Below, piece after piece: positions 1-12,212 of a DNA stretch of 64,000 bases (its first letter is position 1; each line of letters opens with the position of its first letter). The notes beneath the pieces were generated by a model. It had not been told where the DNA came from and did not search any database. It saw only the letters and a program-made list of their open reading frames with translations. The position numbers and the translations under genes are program-made. The stretch comes from Polytrichum commune (taxonomy: Eukaryota > Streptophyta > Polytrichopsida > Polytrichales > Polytrichaceae). The DNA is taken from positions 23,558,001 through 23,622,000 of the forward strand of contig OX485809.1 in the NCBI GenBank assembly GCA_950295325.1, written 5' to 3'.

Positions 1-127
1 AATCAACCCGAAATGTGCAAGTGAAACCGGCACTCGGATCCAGGGAAGAACAACACAACCGAAAGCAACCCAGAGAATAAACATAAAATCCACATTTGGG
101 GGGGGGGGGGGGGAAAACGAACAATAC

Positions 128-609
128 CTTGCTTTGGTGGAGCACTGAAAGTGTTCTGCATTTCCCCCCCGAATGGTGATGAGCTATATGACCCAGTGAT
201 CCTTCCAATGCCCAACATGCTTTAGGAGCTCCACCTCGTCTTTGGCCTCGTCCAACTCGACTATTTCCGGTTTTTTCCTCAGACCCCTCCGTTTCTTGGC
301 GGACTTGGATTGGTCGGTCACGCATTCTTGGGGGCCACGTTTCTGGGACCCCTTCGTGAGGTCGATGGTGGCGCTAGGACTGCCTTGGGCAGGGGGCGGG
401 AATCCTACCCCTGGAACATGAGGCATGAAGGAATGCGGAAATAGAAACGGCATTTGATTTGGTACAGGTGTGAATCCTTGGAAAATTGGTGGCGGCGTCA
501 TGCCAGGACGTTGTGTACGAAATTCGGCGCTCGCGGCAGGAGGAATGCCGCCTGTTGCGCCATTCGGATTGGAACCACTCGCGTCTCGCATTGTCCCCTG
601 CGAGTCCAT
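128..609 (-). pseudogene. Trihelix/SANT-like protein, first exon, with stop and frameshift
   Basis: The frame starts at ATG 609-607. It has a Pro/Phe-rich N-terminal half (TPPPIFQGFTPVPNQMPFLF), then a basic KKRRGLRKKP stretch, an acidic ELDEAKDEVELL segment, and KHVGHWKDHWVI at about residues 130-141. Translation then meets TAG (184-186). Beyond it the frame reads LITIRG, and after a run of seven G (minus strand, 164-170) the family-like EMQNTFSAPPKQ continues one frame over, up to a good splice donor (exon end at 128, GTATTG). A CAG-to-TAG change plus one extra G would explain both breaks. W-K-D-H-W followed by LI..RGEMQ..F..PPKQG resembles the start of plant trihelix/SANT-like DNA-binding domains; this is from memory, not a search. 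Later exons lie off the window. Alternative: a live gene with an assembly error in the G run, though that would not remove the TAG. Confidence 0.5.
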
Positions 610-1316
610 CCAATGCAGTCACAAAAAAAAAAACAAAGCAAATTTAGAAAAGCACAAAGAGCTGCTGGAGAAAACAAAAAGTGTCAGAGTGTTTGTTGGT
701 GTGATATTGTAGAAGCGTTGGGGCAAGTCTGGTAAGGCGAAGTGCACCAAAGGGGCATCGGAGTGCAGGTCGCGAGGGAGGAGGGGTGCAGGGCAGGTCG
801 CGGGGGAGGATTGACGCAGACCAGGTCACGGGGGAGGGGTGATGCAGGCGACGTCACCGGGGTTAGCTCAAGATGGCCAGGTCGCAAGAGTGCAGTGAAG
901 GAGGGCGCCTGTGGAGTGAAGGGGTGCGGAGGTGTGGTCGCGGAGGGGGAGGGAGGAAAGGCAGGTAGCGGGGGAGGGCCGACGAAGGTGAGCTCGCGGA
1001 GGTGGAGTGCAAGAGGGGGGTCGCGGGGGAGGGGCAACGGAGGCGAGGTCGTGGGGGAGGAGGAGGAGGAGGAGGAGGACGAAGCATCTGTAGCTGCGGG
1101 GAGGGAGTCGACGTCGAGGGTGGGCCCTCCGCTGAGGTGGCCCGGGATGCAGGCATTACCAGCGGGTTTCCCCTGGTAGTTTCTTCCTCCCGCTCCTCCA
1201 CGCCACGTCACGTTGCCGCAGAGCTAGTTGCCGCTAGTGTGGTCAGTGGCCGCTGTGCTCGGCCAATCAGAGGCAGCAAGCTGAGCTGCCTGCCGCTCGT
1301 GTGGCACTTGTATTAG
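610..1316. repeat. CpG- and G-rich degenerate minisatellite
   Basis: A GC-rich island in an AT-rich window. Variants of a short unit like GGTCGCGGGGGAGG recur roughly every 30-60 bases between about 742 and 1060, followed by a GGA/GAGGAGG run near 1055-1080. Open frames on both strands here (up to about 175 codons) are low-complexity products of the repeat and are not called. It sits just 5' of the minus-strand trihelix-like exon and may be its CpG-rich promoter. The G tracts could form quadruplexes. Confidence 0.6.
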
Positions 1317-4300
1317 AAAGGGTGGGTGAGGCTTGATGATTTTACATCTATGAATCAAGTTTCTAGCATAGATGAATGAGACTTGTACAACACGTTCGGA
1401 TGCAACAATTCCCTCTCGCTTGTAGTGTGACCAGAATATAAAAAGAAAATGAAAAGCAGTAACCTAGCTATTGATATTGTTAGCAAGTGTCCTGGCTGAT
1501 TATTGTAATGAAAAGTGAGTGCTGGGTTTCCAACTTTCCAGGCTGCTCCCTCAAAGTGGTTGGCTACTCTACCAGTACAAAAGCCCAACGCTCTCCTCTC
1601 GTCACTAGCTGCGTAGCTCCCATCCCTAGCCGGAGCTCCAATGGAATTACCAGATCATATATAGCTCCAACATCGTCCTGTCTGTCGGTCTGTGCTGTGA
1701 CCTCGTAGCTTAGGAGTGTGGACCTTAAGAGCTGGATGGATGCATGTATACATAGTGACGATCCCTGGCATAGAGGTACAAATATAATAATGAGTCTAGT
1801 TCTAGATCGATAGCTAGGTCGGAGTATGGCCGGGGATGGGTGGGTGGTGTCCAACATTATTGTCGGCTCATCAGAAGCTCGCGGGTCGGCCAAAGAGAAC
1901 CTCGAGGAGTAGTGGATCTCGGTAGTAGTTGTTATTCACAGAGTTTTGTGGACAAGGAAATGTTTACAGGAAGGTGGTGGGTGATCGAAGAAGATGCAGC
2001 AGGTGGTCGAGCTTCGAGTGCTCGATGTGGCAGTACGACGAAGGGATGCAGCAACGAGCTGTGGCTTCATCGCCTCATCCTATATGAATTGAGGTGGGAG
2101 GACGACCCACCTGCTGCTGATTTGGAGTTTGCAGCGATGATAATCACCTTCGGCATTTCCACACTGATGGCGGGGAAGTGTTGCCGGCGGAGTGGTCGCG
2201 TGGTCGCGCTGCAGGGTGGTGCCAGGGACTCTGGAGATCCAGCTGGCAACCTCACGGCTCTTTGTGTCGATTGAGGCTCTCGTCATTCCTAAGCCCATGT
2301 AGGGCTCGCACCTTGACAGTGGTGGACTCAATTTTGCAACTTTTCAGTATTATTCAGTGTTGTCACCTGTAAACGCTTGAAAGTTTGGTAGTGATCATCA
2401 CAAGTGGTAACAAGAACGGTGAACTCATTCGGGCCGACGATGATGCAAACTCGGGGAACTTCACGGTGACAACTATGGAGCACATGCATAAGGTCCATAT
2501 GCTGTAACTGATCACCCAGACTAGCTTACGACTTTAAGGTGTCGGGGAACTAATTGAGCTTTTAATTGATTTTGGGGGAACGTTTCGAAGCTCGTTGTAC
2601 CTGTCCAGGTGAGCGGCACTGCATTGATAGTGGGAGAGTGAGATTCCTACCTCCTGTCTGTGAGATTCACTCTTCAGTTGTTCCTGCAATGATGCAGCGA
2701 CACAAATCAACGTGCTAACTATTGAAGTAATCGGGCTGTCACTTTCAAGCCCTCTTCAAGTTCAAGCCGTGGTGCTCACGCCCTGGTTTCCACGAGTATC
2801 CTCATCGTTACCAACATGCGTGACAACATGTCTTTCATGTCCAGGCTTGTAATACTGATCCGCATAGAGCCAATTCAAGAGAAACAGCGTGGCTTAGGAC
2901 AGAAACTCAATTTCGATATTCTAACACGACCCCATTTTCTGCTTTGGTTGCTGTTGTAAGCACTACACTACTGACCTTTACCTATTTCATGGATGTGCTT
3001 CCAGGTTTATAGCAACCCTGGACCACGATGGGTTTCTGCAATTAAGACCACGATGGCTGATCACAACGGTCAATGGGCGCTCGGCTTGATGCAAAAGCAA
3101 GTTGCGTGGGTTACCGGCAGGTCATAATTCATTTCAATAATTGTTAGCTACCGGGCTCAACGACACCTTGAGGTTTGAGAGTTAGAGTTGTGGATTCTAT
3201 CTACACGGTAATTAGTTAGCACGAGGAAGGCTTCGGAGGAAGTTGTGGTGAACAATCTTACCATGGCTAATCTTGCCGGATCCTTTGTTTTGATTTAGAC
3301 AATATTTGACAGTTTTCAATTGGACCATCTCATTCCATGGTAAAGGACGGAAAAATATATGCCTCCTTCAAACCATAGCAATGCAGTACAGATCCCAAGA
3401 TAGAGTCACCCCACATTCATGAGGCAGTACACAATCCAAGATTTTTGGCACTGTTTCTGTAATCAGTTGTTAACCCCTTACTCCACCTTTCCTCCATACT
3501 ACCTGGCATCATTGACTGCTGCACGATCTAGAAGTGATGGGTCAATGAACTGGTCGGTATACTAGGACGTATAAGCTGGGCAAGCTGGTGTGCGGCGGAA
3601 AGGTCGAAGAATTCTGGGGCAAGTTTTGCCAGGAGTGTGGGGCTGATTACAGCTCTAGTGCTTTTCATTCAATTGCAGCGAAATTGATAGAGAAGTATCA
3701 CAGGTGCTGATCCTCGTATAGCGCAGTACTACAAAACTAACATTCAAGATTTGAATTAGTAGAGGGTAACCGTGATGCCTATAATGGCTCCGGACCCCAT
3801 ATTGGTGCGACTCCAAGTCTATCAATTTCATCACATTCTACATTACCTCTCCTCGCATATTCAATAAAGAATTTACAATTCTGTTCTTAATCCTCTTACA
3901 TCAGGTCTGAATATTGCTGAAACATCTGATTTTGGGCATGTTTAGTCGTCTCCGAAGATGCATCCGCTAGTTGATGCAAAGAGCAGGTTGTACAATATTA
4001 TATACTCCCATATTTCATTGTTCTGCATACATAAAGAGGAGTCTGGAGAATCTTCCAGAAACATGTGGATGTCTCTGAGGAACGTGGTTATACTTGACCG
4101 ACGTGTTGGTGTTGGCGACCAGCTTACCCATGTTCAGGAGCATTTCTCCAGTTCCCTTCACTACGTACCTGGAAGGGACCTAGACATGCAAACAATCTTG
4201 TAAATTTTATCCTGACTATAACAAGTGAATTCACAATTTTACAGGGCTTAATCATTCTGAAGTGTTCCACAGACGTAAATGAATATGTAGTTCAATCTAT

Positions 4301-6180
4301 AAGGAAAGAAAATATATTGAGTAAGAGTGTATGCCATTAGTAACATGTAGTTAGTTTCCACTGACCTTTATTACCTGTGGCATGTCAGTGGTCTGAAATG
4401 GAGGTCATGTAGAAACTAGAAACTAAGAGTCCAACCTTAATCCCTAGCTTAGCGTCCAAATTTCACAAATTTAATCCTTGCAGAGCACTGACACTATCCT
4501 TCTCAATATAGGTACACCTTCAGCAGGCCATGATAGGATTAAGCTGTGTTACTACCTAGTTAGAAGTTATATGTATGTATGCCATCACTCCTTGCATGAA
4601 TCAAAAGTGAACCGATGAACCATGCCAGTCCAAGTTCCAACAGAATCATGGAAGGACCAAGACAATTTTCTAAAAGTATTGTCATGTGGTGGATCATTAC
4701 TTGGTATCTAAGCTTCCAGAGAAGAGTAAAATACCACCATTAAGACTTTTGGATTGAGAAGAGATTATTAGTCTGATGGGTTTATCTGCTTTGGACCTAC
4801 TTCCAAAGGTTGATGTTAATTTGCTGGTGTGTCCATATATGCGGACATAGCTATAGACAATTATATAGTGGGAAATGTAACAACCAATGAGACTGAAACC
4901 ACCAATCAAAAAGGTCTCTGAAATGAGCTGGTCAATGGGCTAACATTTGCGTTTCAAGTCCTCATTCCTCCCTAAGTTATGAAAGACAAAATTCTTCTTG
5001 AACTTCGTTGCCCAGATGATTAGAGCCATTGTTTAATGGTGACAGTAATGCGTTTTGACTGCATTAATGTCAACTTATTGAGCACAATAATGTCACAAAT
5101 ATGACACTCTCTCAGTGGAAATTAAGAATGTCACAAAGTTGACAAAGGAACATGACATTAAACCCACTGGATTCCAGTAGTGTGAACACGAAATTCAACA
5201 CAACATACATACTTCAGTAAATTACAATAGACTCTGCATGGGCTTTGTGGCCAGGGCGGTGCCCACCAATTTGAGCCGACTCCCATAGGTTTGTCATTGA
5301 TTCATCTAAAGTGGTTCCTTCAAGGTTAATTCAGGTCTCTGATGCTAATCCCGGAATCAAATTGTCTAAACCAATAAATCTACATGCTATGATAGAGTTC
5401 AATGCGTTTTCCCCTCAGGTAATAGTGGTAGGGGCCCAACTCAAAGAGGTGGGTGCCTCGCCCTGGCTTAGCTTTCTGTAAGAAAACATACTAATATTGT
5501 CACAAGTGATAAGCATGTCAGTTCCAGATGCACGAGTGCTCTGGACATTTGTGTTGCATTTGCATGTTGGCAGCTTTGGAATCCGACAAAGGATACACGG
5601 CAGATTGGACCGTCCAGTTCCCTCCATTTTTCCTACCGCATGCATTCATTAAACAAAGCATCAACACAGGAAAAAGCCGTAAAGGGGCCACATGGTAGCT
5701 TATGAGCTAAGTAATAAAGCTCACTGGAAATTGACAACATTGCAAGGATTCTCATTTGGGAAAATATTTTATACAATAGATGGCCTGACCAACTGAATAT
5801 TCGACTGCTATGGTACCTGTTGGACACAAGTGTTTTTGAGTGCAAAGCCGCCATATCTCAAGAAGTACTGAAATATTCGACTCCAACTGGTCAGGGAACA
5901 GGTGATAACCTCTTGAGACACTCCAGAATGAGTGGCTTGGCATATAATATGATGCATACAGATGGCCCTTCTTTAGAGCACGTATACATATATACTCCAC
6001 TTCAATTTTCTTGTTTGCATTCATCTCTGGATTTGCACCATCATAATGGAGTGAAATTCTACACCAATTGCAACCATACCTCTAATAATTTGGTGGATTT
6101 GCTGATAATTGACACTTTGCTTGATGGTGGACTTGACTTGGACTCTGGATTGGGCAATATTACTAGGCATAGCAGGAGCC
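1317..6180. other. No supported gene
   Basis: No frame in this stretch looks convincingly coding. A 145-codon frame at 1840-2274 and a 124-codon frame at 5820-6194 match nothing I recognise and have no splice or codon support. A short plus-strand frame near 3571-3711 ends in a Cys-rich segment (FCQECGADYSSSAFHS) that reads like an exon, but it is isolated. Confidence 0.5.
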
Positions 6181-6188
6181 CTATGGAA

Positions 6189-6414
6189 CAATGAATGGAG
6201 AGAACCGACCCCTAGTTACAGCTGAACCAGTTGAATTTGAGAAATAACCGGTTGAAGTTCAAGACATCAGGAAAATTACCAATCCTTTTAAAAGAATCTA
6301 TGGAATACACCTAAAATTAACAAAGAAAAACTGAAAGATCACAACGTGTAATTGGTTGGACTTGGAAACACTAGGATTTTCACCGATTGTGCCCAAAAAT
6401 CTTCCCGGACACTG
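6189..6414. mobile_element. hAT-like MITE with CARTG ends (CCGGTT family), copy 1
   Basis: A 226-bp element running from CAATGAATGG to CCGGACACTG, flanked by a perfect 8-bp direct repeat CTATGGAA (6181-6188 and 6415-6422). It contains the family's ACCGGTTGAAGTTCAAGAC block. Relative to the copies at 29702 and 46618 it is in the opposite orientation. There is no coding capacity. The 8-bp duplication points to a hAT-type transposase supplied elsewhere. Confidence 0.85.
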
Positions 6415-6422
6415 CTATGGAA

Positions 6423-9400
6423 AGGTTGCCCTGCCCAGGCCCTCCTCGAGACCATTTCTCCCAAATATACCAAATTAAGACGAAAATGACTAGGGATCAT
6501 TCAAAAATAGAAGAAGAGATTGCAGATAGTACTTTTTAATATTATAATTGGTGTCCACTTCCAGTGTGCAGGAAAGTTCTAATTTGGGTATATGGCAGCT
6601 TAATAATTGGCACCAATAATTAGTGCTGACCAAAGCTCACTGAGCTAAATTTGGATGCAATGTGCACCTGAACAAGAAACCTTCGCTCCAGCATTAATTG
6701 AAGGATCGATGGCATGCTAATTTGGTTTAACTCACCCAAATCTTCGTTGCAGTGATCCTTCACATGGAGCCTACACAAATCTCTGTCTTATACGATAACC
6801 AGATTGAGAAGATCCTACCAAGGGGGCTGGCAGTAGGGGCTGGAATACATATTGAAGAGCAGACGTCTGAAGTCGACAATGAGCTGAACAAGGTTTTCAG
6901 AAGCAATAATCATGTTTATTCAATAAAATTGGAAACAACTTGATTAATAAACATTACAATATTACAATCATAAACATGAGAAATCGCGTCACCACACATC
7001 AGGAGATTTGGGCGGTCCAACTACCTCCAGGTTTGAAGTCATCATCAAGCATGGCTGGGTTTTAAACCATAGAGTTTTGTCTTGGCAAAATGAACCCCAT
7101 AAAGTTCTTCTCATGCACCCTCAAGTGTCCAAAGCTTATCTCTGAATGAGCAGAAATCCACATTCTTCACTCAGGATGGAGAATTCTACATCATGTCTAT
7201 TTCAGTGAAAGTGGCATCAACTTTCAATTTGATATGAAGAATAACCCTCGGAAAATTGGTGAGTTCAGATGTGGTGCACAGTCCAGTTTGTTTGGTCATG
7301 GTCATTGTCCATTGCAGATCTCTGCTATCTTTGAGAGAACTTTGGGCAACACCCAATCCAAACATGTCCAAAAGATGGCGCCCAAGTGGACCAACATAAG
7401 AGACACCTCCCATCATCCATTCAATGAACTTTGAATTCTTATATTAGGCCTATAAACTCTCAATTGGAAAATATCACATGTCACATTAGATTTGTATTTC
7501 AAATTTACCCAATTCTCTTATCCATCCAGCCATTTCCAAAAAAAATTAATTACAAAAAAAAGTAGCTATTTTTACTACATTGACTCTGATCCCAATTAGT
7601 GACAGAGGGCTGATAGTGCATGTGGGAAATTAGTGAAGTTAATACTAAATTTCCTTACTCTATGAAATTAGTGCTATCATAAGATTTAGGAAGCACTTTT
7701 CACCCGGCATAATTTATGGAAATTTTATTTATAGCAACACTATTTACTGAAAGTACCGGCACTATTCACAGGATTCAAACTATTCATACCAACATCAACT
7801 TCTTTTTATTATCTAAGTTTCTTCTCATAAAGATAAGACGGTGGAGGCCCCTATCATATGTTGAATATAGAGATGGAACTCAAGCATAGTGCTAAATAAT
7901 GTTATGTTAATAATCATGTGTTTGCATATAATTTTTTTATCACTCTACAAACACCTCAAAGCACGTACCCTAAAATGTATGGTAAATGAGCATGTATCCA
8001 TGATTTTAGTATCACTCACTAAAAACATTTGCCCTCACTAATTTTGAGACTTGACAATATAGTGCATGTTTCGGGAATTAGCATCACACATACTAATTAA
8101 GATAATTTGTTTAGTAGCCTGCCTTGAAAACTTAACATCCATTGGATCTTATTGACAAGTTTTGGTGCAATGGAGAGGTGTTTCTTGCTACCTCTCCTTT
8201 ATGAAGTTGGCTTTCATATAAGTACCAATGACCAATCAAAATCTTTTGGGATGATACTTAGTGGGTTCAAATCAACCATCTTTTTCAGGCCACTTAGTCT
8301 AGTAGTCACTTTGCTATGGTGAATTGAATTGATTTACACACACATGTTTAAAAAAAAATTGGATTTTTGGCTTGTAAGTTGCTACCTCTACTCTTTGTGG
8401 GTAAGAGGTGGTGCCAATTAGTTTCTCAAGGATGGGGTAGAGTCGCCTAAAAATTAGGACCCACAACTAAGCTTCATTAATGGGAGTAGCCCAATGAGCT
8501 CCATTATGAGCCATGGATGGAGCCCATCCTCCCATCCAAGGCTCGCTTCGCCTAGGGTTTAGTTGAGTGGGGTGAGTGGGGTGAGTGGTGTTCCCACTTT
8601 CTCCTCCATCCTTCACCCTTTTGGTTACCAGCCTCTTGCTCTATAAGCTTGTACCTTATAGCCTCTTTGGTCATGTAGTGCCGATTAATGATGCCACCTT
8701 TTGATTGTAGCGGAGTTTAAGGATTTAAGAGATTAACTTTCAAGTTCCGGAGTGGAGTGCATTGGTGATGCTTGAAGACAGCTTGTGGAGATTCTCATTT
8801 GGGGCTTTGTATTGGGGCCGGCATATATTCCCAAAGGTAGTTCAACCTTGTTCACTTGGTTCACCTTATGATGAGGTTTTTGATTCATGAAAGGGAGGAG
8901 TAGAATTTCGACTTTGTGGAATTGAGAGTTGAATTCAAATAGTTACTGTAGGAGATTTTGAAACCTACTAGAAGCATAATATTTTGGAACCACAATTGCA
9001 CTTGCAAATGCAAATATGTTAATGCACAAGCCAACCTCTCTCCCTAATTATCTGCACTTGTATGTATGATTATATGAATGGTCTTTTTAAGCAATGATGT
9101 TCATTTTGAGTGTATTCTCTTATTTAAGAGGGTTGGTTGAATCTTTTTGGGTGTAGAAATGCACTAGGTACTTCAAGTATGTGATGTTTCAACACCGATC
9201 ATCTTATATGTATGCAATTTAGTTCAATTTGGGTGCACATTGATGTTTTAAAGGGTTGGTGGCCTAGGATGTTGCTAAGTGCATGAAATGTATGATATGT
9301 GCATGTTGATCCACTCATACATTTGCAAACTAGTTGAACTTGGAAGCCTCTAGAAGTTTAAGGGGCTAGTGCACTTTTTTTTATGTAGCCAGTTTCAATG

Positions 9401-10198
9401 GGTTTGTTCATTTCAATACGTAGCCAACTTCCCCCTTAGTTTGTGTTGTGTGTGGCCACATCTAGAGCGCGAATAATAAATTTGGACCAATTATTTGCTT
9501 TTTGTTTTATGTGAGACCATTGTTCACCTGTTAAAGCATACATGTAGCCACCCCAAATTCCACAATAAAATCTCAAGCTCGCCACCTTGACTGATTCTAA
9601 ATTCAACGTGTAGCCAACCTACTACTTTCTAAAAAAACAAACAATAAGGGTCGGTTCAAATGCTCTCGTTCAAATTCTCTGAAATTTCCATGTACACTGG
9701 CGTGCACCCTTACAGACTACTGCCAAAATAAAGGCTAAAGTAATCTGGTAGGTAATGTATCCAAGTTGCCTCTCACCATTTTTAACATTTTATTCTATGA
9801 ATCAGTATGTCAGGCAAAGGAGACTCCAATCACCTCGATCCCAAAGCTCACACAAGCTAGCCATCATAATATGGAATGCAGACTTAGGTCACAAACAGTG
9901 ACCTCACATATACTCTAACTTTTCCGGTGTCCGTTACACTCTGCTCACTCAACCGCCAAAAACCTTTTATAGAATATTCTCCCTATTAAGAAATTTAACG
10001 TATGCTCAGAATGTGCTTGCATGCGGGCGCCAATTTTTTTTATAATGTCTAAGTAACCTCTGCACGGCGAAATCATCATCAATTTTAATATTGTTATTTG
10101 GTGCAACTGGAACCGTCATCTTCAATTTCTAAAATCCAATTGTTCTGAAGTGGCGCTAGGTCATGTACAAAATAACTGCATGCGAGTCACTTATAATT
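6423..10198. other. No supported gene; AT-rich spacer
   Basis: Nothing here is convincingly coding. Frames at 6752-6943 and 7186-7434 are short and lack homology I can recognise. Phrases such as ATTAGTGCTATCA and AGTGCATG near 7600-8100 hint at decayed MITEs, but no terminal inverted repeat pair could be closed. Confidence 0.5.
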
Positions 10199-11570
10199 TC
10201 ATGCTCCAAGATTCCTGAATTGTTCCTTACTAAGGAGCCTTGGATTCCCTGGAGACCGTTGACGTAGGAAACTGGGTTCAGAATTTGACTTCAAATTCTG
10301 GAGGCTCATAGCTGGCTCTAGCACCAAAAAGGACTGACACCAACAGTGAGTTTTGTCAATTTGCACTTTGTTCTTTGGCATTCCCGGGGAGGTGGAGGTC
10401 TCGAGTCTGTCCTGGTAACTTAACTTCCCCTCGCGCAAAACGACCTGGGCCATTTTTATTATATTTTTACTTAATCTTTTGGGAGGCAGCCTGGGTGGAC
10501 ATAGTGGGGTCATGGAGGTAACTTAATAGTATTTTATAAGTTCTGAAACCGACAATCACGCAGAGTTTGTTACCTTCCTTACTCAGAAAATAAAATGTTC
10601 CAGAAACCAAGTACCTTGCAGTACTTGGACAATATTGGAGACAACATATGCAATCATTTCTCATGCTAGTATGTGGGTACATTCCTCAAGAAGTGTTATA
10701 TTCTTTGAGAGGAATTTTTGAAGCAGTGGTGGCAGGAAGAATCTCACACTCTCAAATGGGACAAACTCTTCAGGTGTTATTGAGGAAATTGCATGCTTTG
10801 TCCTCTTAATGTATTCAAATTTGCATTCTCGAGATCATTGGAATGTGGGCCTGTCATCATGTTTAAAGATTAAGTCAGGCCTAAATACATAGTAGGAGGG
10901 TGAGCACTGAGCAGCCTGTGGTTTATTTTTCCATTGATCCTCAACAATACATAATGTAAACCAAACAATTTGAGACAACGCATCCTTTATTGAGTGGCGA
11001 CGGGTCAATAATATTGCATGGAACATTTTCTGGTGTCTTGTATGTCTGCACGTCAATTGAACATACAAATATTCAACACCACCCAACATCTCGTGCACCC
11101 TCTCCTGAACGTTTCTGGCAATGTGAAATCGTGATAGGACTTTAATTTAATTACCAAAGGATATTTCAAGCAGCTTACAACAGTCCCTCAAGAATTTCAA
11201 GATGCATTGTCTTTGCAAGGAATTCAACAGCTCTTTCACCTCGCAGTGCCACCGTATCCAAACCCACAACCAGTACTAAAAACGTCACTCTTTACACACG
11301 AATATATTGGATACCCTCTTTACACCTAAAAATTGGGTTGACATACCTCAGAAACATGTACTGTACTGGATTCCGGTTCTGGAAGGCTTCGCATGTATAC
11401 CATGCCAGGAATTATAGGGTTCACTTTATTAAGCTCACTTAAACTAGTATTTGAAGAATTTGTTACTCTTTGAGCATCTCCAGCATAAGAGGAACTATCA
11501 CATCCAGTTCTGGCATCGCAATGCAGGTGAACAACAAAGAAAAAACACTTAAAGATCCCCACCTTCATTT
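10199..11570 (-). pseudogene. Scattered coding-like minus-strand stretches, unidentified
   Basis: Reading the minus strand, three pieces look exon-like. First, about 11541-11349: an acceptor-like CCAG, a frame containing NPIIPGMVYMRSLPEPESS, and a donor GAG|GTATGT. Second, about 11266-11175: a frame containing VALRGERAVEFLAKTMHLEI that ends in TAA. Third, 10513-10199: a frame ending FLRQRSPGNPRLLSKEQF..LGA and a stop. The splice phases I tried do not join the first two pieces. I do not recognise the family. They may be remnants of one decayed gene, possibly including the P-loop exon at 12086-12212, or chance frames. Confidence 0.25.
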
Positions 11571-12085
11571 AATCACCATAAAATGGTCAGATACTGGAGC
11601 TAAATCTGATTATGGTCAGTTTACAATGTCGCAAGGCAGTTCATGTTCAGGCCCTTGTAGCTCTTACAACGTGAGGTCATCCTCAAGCAACAGGTCGTAT
11701 AATTGAGGCATTCAATCCAAACTTTAGCCTTTGGATTTACTTAGTCTTTGGCGAGGCTTCAAACAATGATTGGTCACATCACCAGTACTGGCAGATGTCA
11801 CTGGAGTGTTGAAAATCAAACATCCCTGTAACATATCACAGAAAATTCCAATTTACTTGACAACAATGCTGCAATTCAAGACACCAAGATAAACGTACTT
11901 AGCACTTTAATACCTCATTGAATGTGAAGATGGTGATATTGGAGTATCATCAGACGAGAAAAGATTCTCTGCCAAAAGTTGGGCAAAGGATGCATTATGA
12001 AAATACTAAATAAGCCTGTTCCTGAGAAGGTGTTGTAGTATACGTTGAGAATTGAGTAGGCTTCCCCAAGATTTGAATTGATCAA

Positions 12086-12212
12086 TATGGAGAGTTCAAA
12101 TTTTCTTGGAAACTCTCTCATCGACATCCTAATCAATTTCCCCTTGCCCATCCCAGATGGCCCGCAGATCACCCCTGGGGCGAGGAACTTCTTGCAGTGC
12201 CCCATGTCTGTT
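12086..12212 (-). pseudogene. Guanylate-kinase-like P-loop exon fragment
   Basis: The minus strand has an acceptor (TATGTGCAG) at 12213, followed by an exon coding for APGVICGPSGMGKGKLI and then REFPRKFELSI. GPSGxGKG.LI followed by a short helix and EFP.KF.(F)S is the signature of the guanylate kinase Walker A loop and the start of its GMP-binding domain, where typical members read GPSGVGKGTLI. Here the residue after the second GKG glycine is Lys instead of Thr. The expected S.SHTTR.PR continuation is missing: the frame runs into AT-rich sequence with no donor. This is therefore best read as a truncated duplicate or decayed exon and not an active nucleotide kinase. No other guanylate kinase exon was found nearby. 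Confidence 0.5.

Noticed and set aside
684-1211. Long frames on both strands (145 and 175 codons)
   Set aside because: They are translations of a GC-rich minisatellite that lacks stops in several frames.
7186-7434. Overlapping sense and antisense frames
   Set aside because: They mirror each other, have no motif, and show the expected chance pattern.
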